The position numbers and the translations under genes were made by a program. From Montifringilla adamsi (Eukaryota > Chordata > Aves > Passeriformes > Passeridae), in the NCBI GenBank assembly GCA_017590115.1, contig JAGGNK010007448.1, positions 2,148,815 to 2,212,814 of the forward strand: 64,000 bases of DNA, in the 5' to 3' direction. Shown one piece after another: positions 58,235-64,000 of the stretch (the stretch's first letter is position 1; each line of letters begins with the position of its first letter). Below the pieces are notes generated by a model, which was not told where the DNA came from, searched no databases, and saw only the letters and a list, made by a program, of their open reading frames with translations.

Positions 58235-58350
58235 ATCCCTGGAGATATCCAAGTGTTGGATGGACTTGGAGCAGCCTGGGGTGGTGAGGGTGTCCCTGCA
58301 GGGCTTGGAATGGGATTTAAGGTCCTTCCAACCCAAACCATTCCATGACT
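58235..58350 (+). mobile_element. CR1 LINE 3' fragment
   Basis: GGACTTGGAGCAGCCTGGG, GTGTCCCTGCAGGGCTTGGA and GGTCCTTCCAACCCAAACCA, followed by TTCCATGAC. Plus orientation, with the terminal part preserved. Confidence 0.85.
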
Positions 58351-59561
58351 CTCTTCTGGGATTCCTCACAAGGATTTGCTGAAAAGGTTCCTTGAACTCT
58401 TCTGGAATTTCAACATCAACACCAAAAAGTTTGGTTCCGCATTTTACTGGGAGCTGCTGATGTTTTCCAGACCCCTTTTACAGGGGAGACCTCCAAGGGC
58501 TGGAGAAGCTCAAGCATAAAAAAAAAAGAAATTTCCTGCCCAATTTATTGGAAAAAACATGAGCTGCAGCCGGATTCCTTCAGTGGAAATCTCTTTTTAC
58601 TGGGAGTTTAATCCACTTTAGCAAAGACAAAAGGCCAAGTGGAGCCAGTTTGTTATATGTGAAGGAAAAGAATATTATTAATTTGCCTATTTTATTCTTC
58701 TTACCATTTTATTTTGTCATTACTGCTGTAATCAGTTCCTATTTATGCTCTGCCTGTTTGATAGTTTTAAATACCATTTTTTCCTTACAATTATTTTCTG
58801 GCCAGCCTTGAAAAGAAGTCAAATGAGGATAATTGCTCCTGCTCTTTGATGAATTTCTTGGTTCTGGTATTTGAAAATGCAAGATGATGATGGTGCTTAT
58901 TTGCTTCTGTTTTAATCAAAGTGTTTTGCATGGGAGGATTTCTTAGAAACCAGCAGAAAAAAAATACCAACTCACTTCCCTGGACCTAAGGTTGAAATTG
59001 CTTAAAATCATCTTTTCCCATCATTTTTCACCAGGTTTTCAGAAGCACAAGGAGATTTTTGTGACAACAGTCCAAAGTGAGGACAAAATTTGTGGATTTT
59101 TGCTTATTTTGCCTCAAATTGAGTCTGCCCTGCCCCAACTGTGTGAAAATTCACAGGAGCACAGTGGCAAGGATGGTTTCCACATCTCCTGACCCTGTGA
59201 CAGCCTGTGACATCTCCTTACCCTGCTGCAGGGCCAGGCTGAGCCTCCCACGGCCACTCACAGAGCTTTGCTTTGGGGACAAAAAGCAGCATTTAGGTCA
59301 AGAGGTTGATGCTCAAAGGGATGAGGCCCTGGAGGAGCAGGCAAGGGAGGAGTCAGATTTTGGGAGATGGGAAGAGGGGGTTGGGTGGATTGGTGGCTTG
59401 TGACCTGTGAGATTTAATGAATCCATCTCAAAGCAATTTGTTTTATACATAAATCCCAGAATATTCTGAGCTGGGAGAGACCCACAAGGATCAAATCCAG
59501 CTCTCAAGTGAAGAATCCATACAGGGATGGAATGTCCATCCTCAGGGAGCTCCAGAGGGGC

Positions 59562-59702
59562 TTGGCAGCCCCTAAGTCTTGGACAGGGGGTGGTTTGCAG
59601 CCCCTAAATCTTGCAGGGGGTGGCTTGCAGCCCCTAAATATTGTATAGGGAGGTGGTTTGCAGCCCCTAAATCTAGGACAGGGGGTGGTTTGCAGCCACC
59701 AT
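59562..59702. repeat. Minisatellite, about four ~32-bp units
   Basis: Units read TTGCAGCCCCTAAATCTTGG followed by ACAGGGGGTGGT, with small length changes between units. The minus-strand translation therefore repeats the motif RGCKPPP. Confidence 0.9.
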
Positions 59703-60472
59703 CCCTTGGATGCCCCTCTCCAGCACAGTAGGGCTGATTTAGGAACCTTTTGGCACCCAAATCCACCCCAACACTTCATTTTTCCTGCTCTTATTCCCCA
59801 CGGTGCTCTGAGGGTGGAGCAGATGTTGTGACCATGGCAAGTCCTGGCAGATCAGATCCAGAGCTGGACATGCCAAAAGTGCTGGGTGTTCTTAAAAATG
59901 GGATTTTTGAGAAATGGAAATTTCACCAGAACCCAAAACTCGGGTATAAAGAACTGACAATCCAATCCCTGTAGGACTCAGTGAGCAAGGCCTGGGAAAA
60001 CTGGGATTAAGCTCCTGCAAAGGTGGCTCTACCCAATCAATTTCTGTTTGTACTTTCCCCTAAGGATTTTTTTTTGTTTTAGTTTTGTAGTTTAATATTA
60101 TTTTCCCAACCTGTGAAAATGGATTTCTATAACAGCAGGCATTGATGGCATGGATGGATGTTCTGAAAACATTGATATTTTCCCTGCCTGCATCAGTCCC
60201 AACAGGTGGTGGCAGAGAACACCATGACTTGGATTTTCTTGATCACGATGTTCATGTTCCCAGTGTCCCCACAGAGGTGACAAAGCTGTCCCTGGGCTGA
60301 GTCTGGTGAAAAGTCACGTTGGTTGTGCTGTCTCAGGTGCTGTTTTCTCCCTGCCCTTGCCAGTCCTGCTCCCAGCACTGGCTGTGGCTTCCCCAAACCT
60401 CCTTCCAGCCCTCCCCACGGTGTTGGATCCTCTAACTCTGGCATTTTTCCCGTGCAAATTCAGGGTGACCTG

Positions 60473-61975
60473 TACCTGAAGAGGAATTTTTTGCAGTCTG
60501 TGACTTACGAGGTTTGGGTTTTTTTAAATTCCATGAGGTAATGGATTACAGTTGCAGCCAGATCCAAGGGAATCATTTAATCACCTGCCCCAGCCTCCCC
60601 TCCTAACCAAGCTCCATCAAATTTGCACATCCAGTGCCTTGGAATTGTCCTGTTGTCCCCCTCCTCTGCTCTGAGCTCCATTTATTGTGCTGGTTACTGA
60701 ACATCATTTCCTCAGCATAAGGGAGCAGTTGTTATCCAGTGTTATCCAGGCTCTGAAGAGGCACCTTCACCTTCCCTCCTGGAACTGGATGCTGGGGGAG
60801 TTGGGAATTGCTTTGTGATTGATGGACACCAGGGATCTCCTTTAATAACAGGCTCATCATTGCACTGCTGGGGAGGGATCGTTCATCATCTGCCTCCCAA
60901 CATCCTGCATTGCTTTGGAGCTCCAGAAATTTCCTCCTCCACCAGAGGGATTCACCTGAGCAGATTCGTCTGGCCACTGTTAGTTTTTCACCTGGTGAAC
61001 TCTGTCCTGCAGGATTTATTTTGTGGTTTCTCAGGATGAAAAGCGAGGCTGGTGTGGAGCTGCTGCTTCATCCAGCCCCCAGCATTTCTCTGCTCCACCA
61101 CAGGGACCTGAGCAGATTTGTCTGACCACAGTTCCTTTTTCACCTGGTGAACTCTAGCCTGAAGGATTTATTTAGGATGAAAAGCGAGGCTGGTGCGTTG
61201 GTTCTGTCACTTTGCAATGTTTGGCTGAACACAGGAGATGGGTTTGATTCGAGCCCATTGTTTCACTCTTATTTTTTTGTGATTTTTTTTTGGTTTTTTG
61301 TTTGTTTTTCGTTTAGCATTTTCCTTGCTTTGTTGTTTCTGGAGGTGAGTTCTGGGTTTCTTCAGCCCCTCTGTGTCGTTTGCCCTGCTTAGCTTCTGCA
61401 CCTGAGGGACTTCACAGAGCCAGGGGTCTTTAGGGCAAACCATTGGTGCAGCTTCCTTGGCAGCCAGACCAGGGACGAGGGGACAATTCCAAGGCAGTGG
61501 ATGTCCAAAGCACTTTTTGGTGCCGCTGCCAATGGAAGGAAGAGCCCTCAGGCTCATCCCTGTGGGTCACACAAAGACCCCAAAGCAAACTTGGGGTTTT
61601 TTCCTGCTTTTGCCTGGTCTGATACCTGAACTCCCTGTGTTTGGGTTCCTCCTCTGCCCTTCCTGTCCCAGCCAGAGCTGCACCAATGGTCCGTACAAAA
61701 GGGGCTGCCACGAGCACACCCTGCCCCAGGCAGGACACGACCTGGGGCTCACCTGGCACCCACAGCATTCCCCAGTGCCCTCCCCTCAGCTTTTCTTGGG
61801 GAAAGCCTTAAAATAGCAATTTTTCAGCACCCCTAAATTTGTAGGAGTCTGCCAGGTAGTCAGCCACACTTGGAGGAACTTGTTGCACTCTGTGATTTAT
61901 GAAGTTTGGGGTTTTATTAATTCCATGAGGTAATGGATTAGAGTTGTAGCCAGATCCAAGGGAATCATTTAATCA
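60473..61975. repeat. Nested local duplications
   Basis: Block 1 occurs at 60473-60583 and 61866-61975 (shared AATTCCATGAGGTAATGGAT and AGCCAGATCCAAGGGAATCA). Block 2 occurs between them at 60940-61057 and 61096-61197 (shared TTTTTCACCTGGTGAACTCT and GGATGAAAAGCGAGGCTGGT). All copies are direct and moderately diverged. Confidence 0.88.
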
Positions 61976-64000
61976 TGGGTGTGAGGTGTGAGTTGTGGGT
62001 GGGAGGAGAACCTGGGTGGTGGATGAAATGTGGTGGGCAGTGGAAGAGACAGCTCCTGGATGTGGACACCAGACCTAAGCACAGTTTGTCACATTGCCCA
62101 CTGCTGTTTCAGAGTTATCTGTGCTTCCCAGGACACCTTTCCAGCCTCCAAGGATCTCCTGCTGTCTCCAGGACTGGTTTCTGCTGGTCCCTCTGGGGTT
62201 GTTCACAGAGTTGGTGCTGCAATTGCAGTCCCACAGGGGGACAATACCTACCAGTGTGAGCAAGGCAGAAAAGCCCCAGAGGTGGCACCTCTGTCACTTC
62301 ACCCTGACCCCTCTGGCCCTTTTGTACAGGTCTGGGGATGCAGGGAGGGGGGAACTGCTCTGTTTCTCCCGGTTATCCATCTCGGAGGTTCCATGTTTTC
62401 CTTCTGTCTCGGGAGTACCGTGGCTGATTTCCACGTCTCTGTTGGGCTGTGGGGACCCAACAGGACCCAGCAAGAAGCTGCCTGAACACCCAGCCCGTGC
62501 CCTGTGCTCTGCTGGGGGGTGTAGATTAGAAGAGGTGTTCTTTTTCTCTTGCTGGTTGTGATTACTTCCCTCTCCTCCTCCCCTGGAGTGTGTCAGTGTG
62601 TGAGGTTCTGATTCCTCCTGTGGGTTTTCCTCTCTGTCCTCACCGTCGCTGTCACCCACAGCCACTCTCTGGGCTCTGTCCCTCCTTCCTGGTAAGTAGC
62701 AAATCAACTCCTGCTGTCGTTTTGTCCTGGAAAAGGAGGCTGGGCTGGCTCTGTGGTTTCACACACGGCAGTTCCAGGCAAATTTATGGTTTGAAAAAGG
62801 CAGATCCAGCTACGGGAGCTGAGCAGTGAGCCTGGAGGGCTGCAGGACTTGTGTCACATTCCCTGCACAGGTGACAAGGACAGAGCGTGGCCTTCAACCT
62901 GCCCAGCACCAAACGAGGCAGGGAGACACACAGAGGTTCATCCCAGCCTCCCACTGAGGGATGTTCATCTGCTTTCAACAATTTTCAACAATTAAACCCA
63001 AAATCTCCACACGTACTGCACGGTGCTGACTCCCAGGTGAATCAGGGCAGCATTCTCCTCCATCCCAAGTTCTCCCAAAGGAATTTCTTGGTTATGCCCT
63101 GCACTCAGGGGCTTGTTCCCTGCAGGATTTTGTTGCCAAAGAGTAAAAAGGTCGCCAGCTTGAACAATCTGGAAATAATTTCCTTGGCCAGCATGCAGGA
63201 CATGCCACCCCCACTCTGCCTCTGCTCCTGTTTTCATTTGGCACCAAACAACTACAGAAATCCTGGGGTTTAGGTAAAATACTTCACCTGGCTGCTCAGC
63301 AGATTATTTGCTTCAAGCAAAACTTTTATGATGCCTTCCATAATTTTTCTTATATTCACTCCAGGTTTCTGAACCTCTGGATTTTGTGTTATATTGAGTA
63401 TCTGAGCCAACATTTCTGTTTAGAACAATCCATTAATTTTAATAAATGTATATTTAAAATTCTACTTCTATGATACCCAAAGAACATTAGATTTTTAACT
63501 GGGCCTTCTTGTTGGCTAGAATTGATTGTTAACAGATTTAAACACTCATGAAAGGAGAAGGAAAAATGCTGCAACTGAAAAGGCAAATCAGGAGGTGAAG
63601 GGATTTTATTTTCAGTCTTGGGGAGGGTTTTTGGAACCCTGTAGATTGATAAAAATGATCATTAGAGCTAGGAAAAAATTAATGCCTTAAGCCAGAATCA
63701 ATCAGGATATTTAGAATCTTGGTTTTTCTGTGGATTCCCTGCCTTTTCTGTGTGATTCAGTGATTTCCATACTTGGAACCCCCCACATAAGTGGTGTGGA
63801 GGAGATGGAGGAGAACCTACAAAATTCCTTGAGCTGCAGGAAGCTCCTTTCACCCCTGGGCCCTGCCCCACTGAAGCTGCAGCAGAGTTGAGGTTTTTAG
63901 GCCCAGTGACCCAATTCTGGGCAGTCTGAGCCAGGCCCATCCCAGTCCCTGTCCGAGGAGAGAGGTAGGTGCCTCCAAAGAGCCCATCTGAGGCAGGGAC

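Larger units (their letters stand above)
57588..64000 (+). other. CACNA1B: CACNA1B intron 18 (5' part)
   Basis: At least 6.4 kb of intron; no sequence like the next conserved II-III linker exon was found. Contents are an old CR1 end (58235-58350), a minisatellite (59562-59702), two sets of duplicated blocks (60473-61975), and a weak 30-nt exon candidate (62662-62691). From 57600 to 58230, 58360 to 59450 and 62700 to 64000 nothing was recognised. Confidence 0.85.

Noticed and set aside
57588..64000. Search for the next constitutive exon and mammalian-like exon 18a
   Set aside because: No sequence resembling the conserved SVWEQR-type segment of the II-III linker was found; the window ends in intron 18.

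Overview
The window is vertebrate genomic DNA and almost certainly avian, probably a songbird. It is dominated by 3' fragments of CR1-type LINEs, whose tail carries repeated ATTCTGTG-like units, and by several solo-LTR-like endogenous retrovirus remnants that resemble passerine families. These repeat assignments rest on pattern recognition; no database was searched. There is no bacterial-style gene content, and the many short open frames are intronic or lie inside repeats.

One gene is recognised, on the plus strand: CACNA1B, which encodes the pore-forming alpha-1 subunit of the N-type voltage-gated calcium channel (Cav2.2). Eleven constitutive exons are present, with matching splice phases and no stop codons or frameshifts. 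They run from the start of the I-II linker (6487) through all of domain II to the start of the II-III linker (57587). By inferred mammalian numbering these are exons 8 to 18. In order they encode the beta-subunit and G-beta-gamma binding segment, the rest of the I-II linker, IIS1, IIS2-S3, IIS3-S4, IIS4-S5, the domain II pore with its selectivity glutamate, IIS6, and the beginning of the II-III linker. The gene extends beyond the window on both sides.

Two phase-compatible extra exons are proposed in intron 9, in the I-II linker. One is a 75-nt cassette at 13884-13958 behind a very long pyrimidine tract. The other is a 9-nt microexon at 15114-15122. A weaker 30-nt candidate lies in intron 18 (62662-62691). 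Intron 16 (45288-51057) has the donor, branch site and acceptor of a U12-type (minor spliceosome) intron.

The introns hold about twenty CR1 fragments, at least six LTR-like segments, AT-rich blocks and several duplications. The clearest duplications are a gap-free 804-bp tandem duplication (28309-29916), a 263-bp tandem duplication (43335-43862), and a minisatellite present as two inverted arms (24615-25197). There is also a strong short hairpin about 270 bp downstream of exon 8 (6874-6963). Mobile elements sit unusually close to the splice sites of exons 8, 11, 13, 14 and 16. No other gene, RNA gene or novel multi-gene system is supported.
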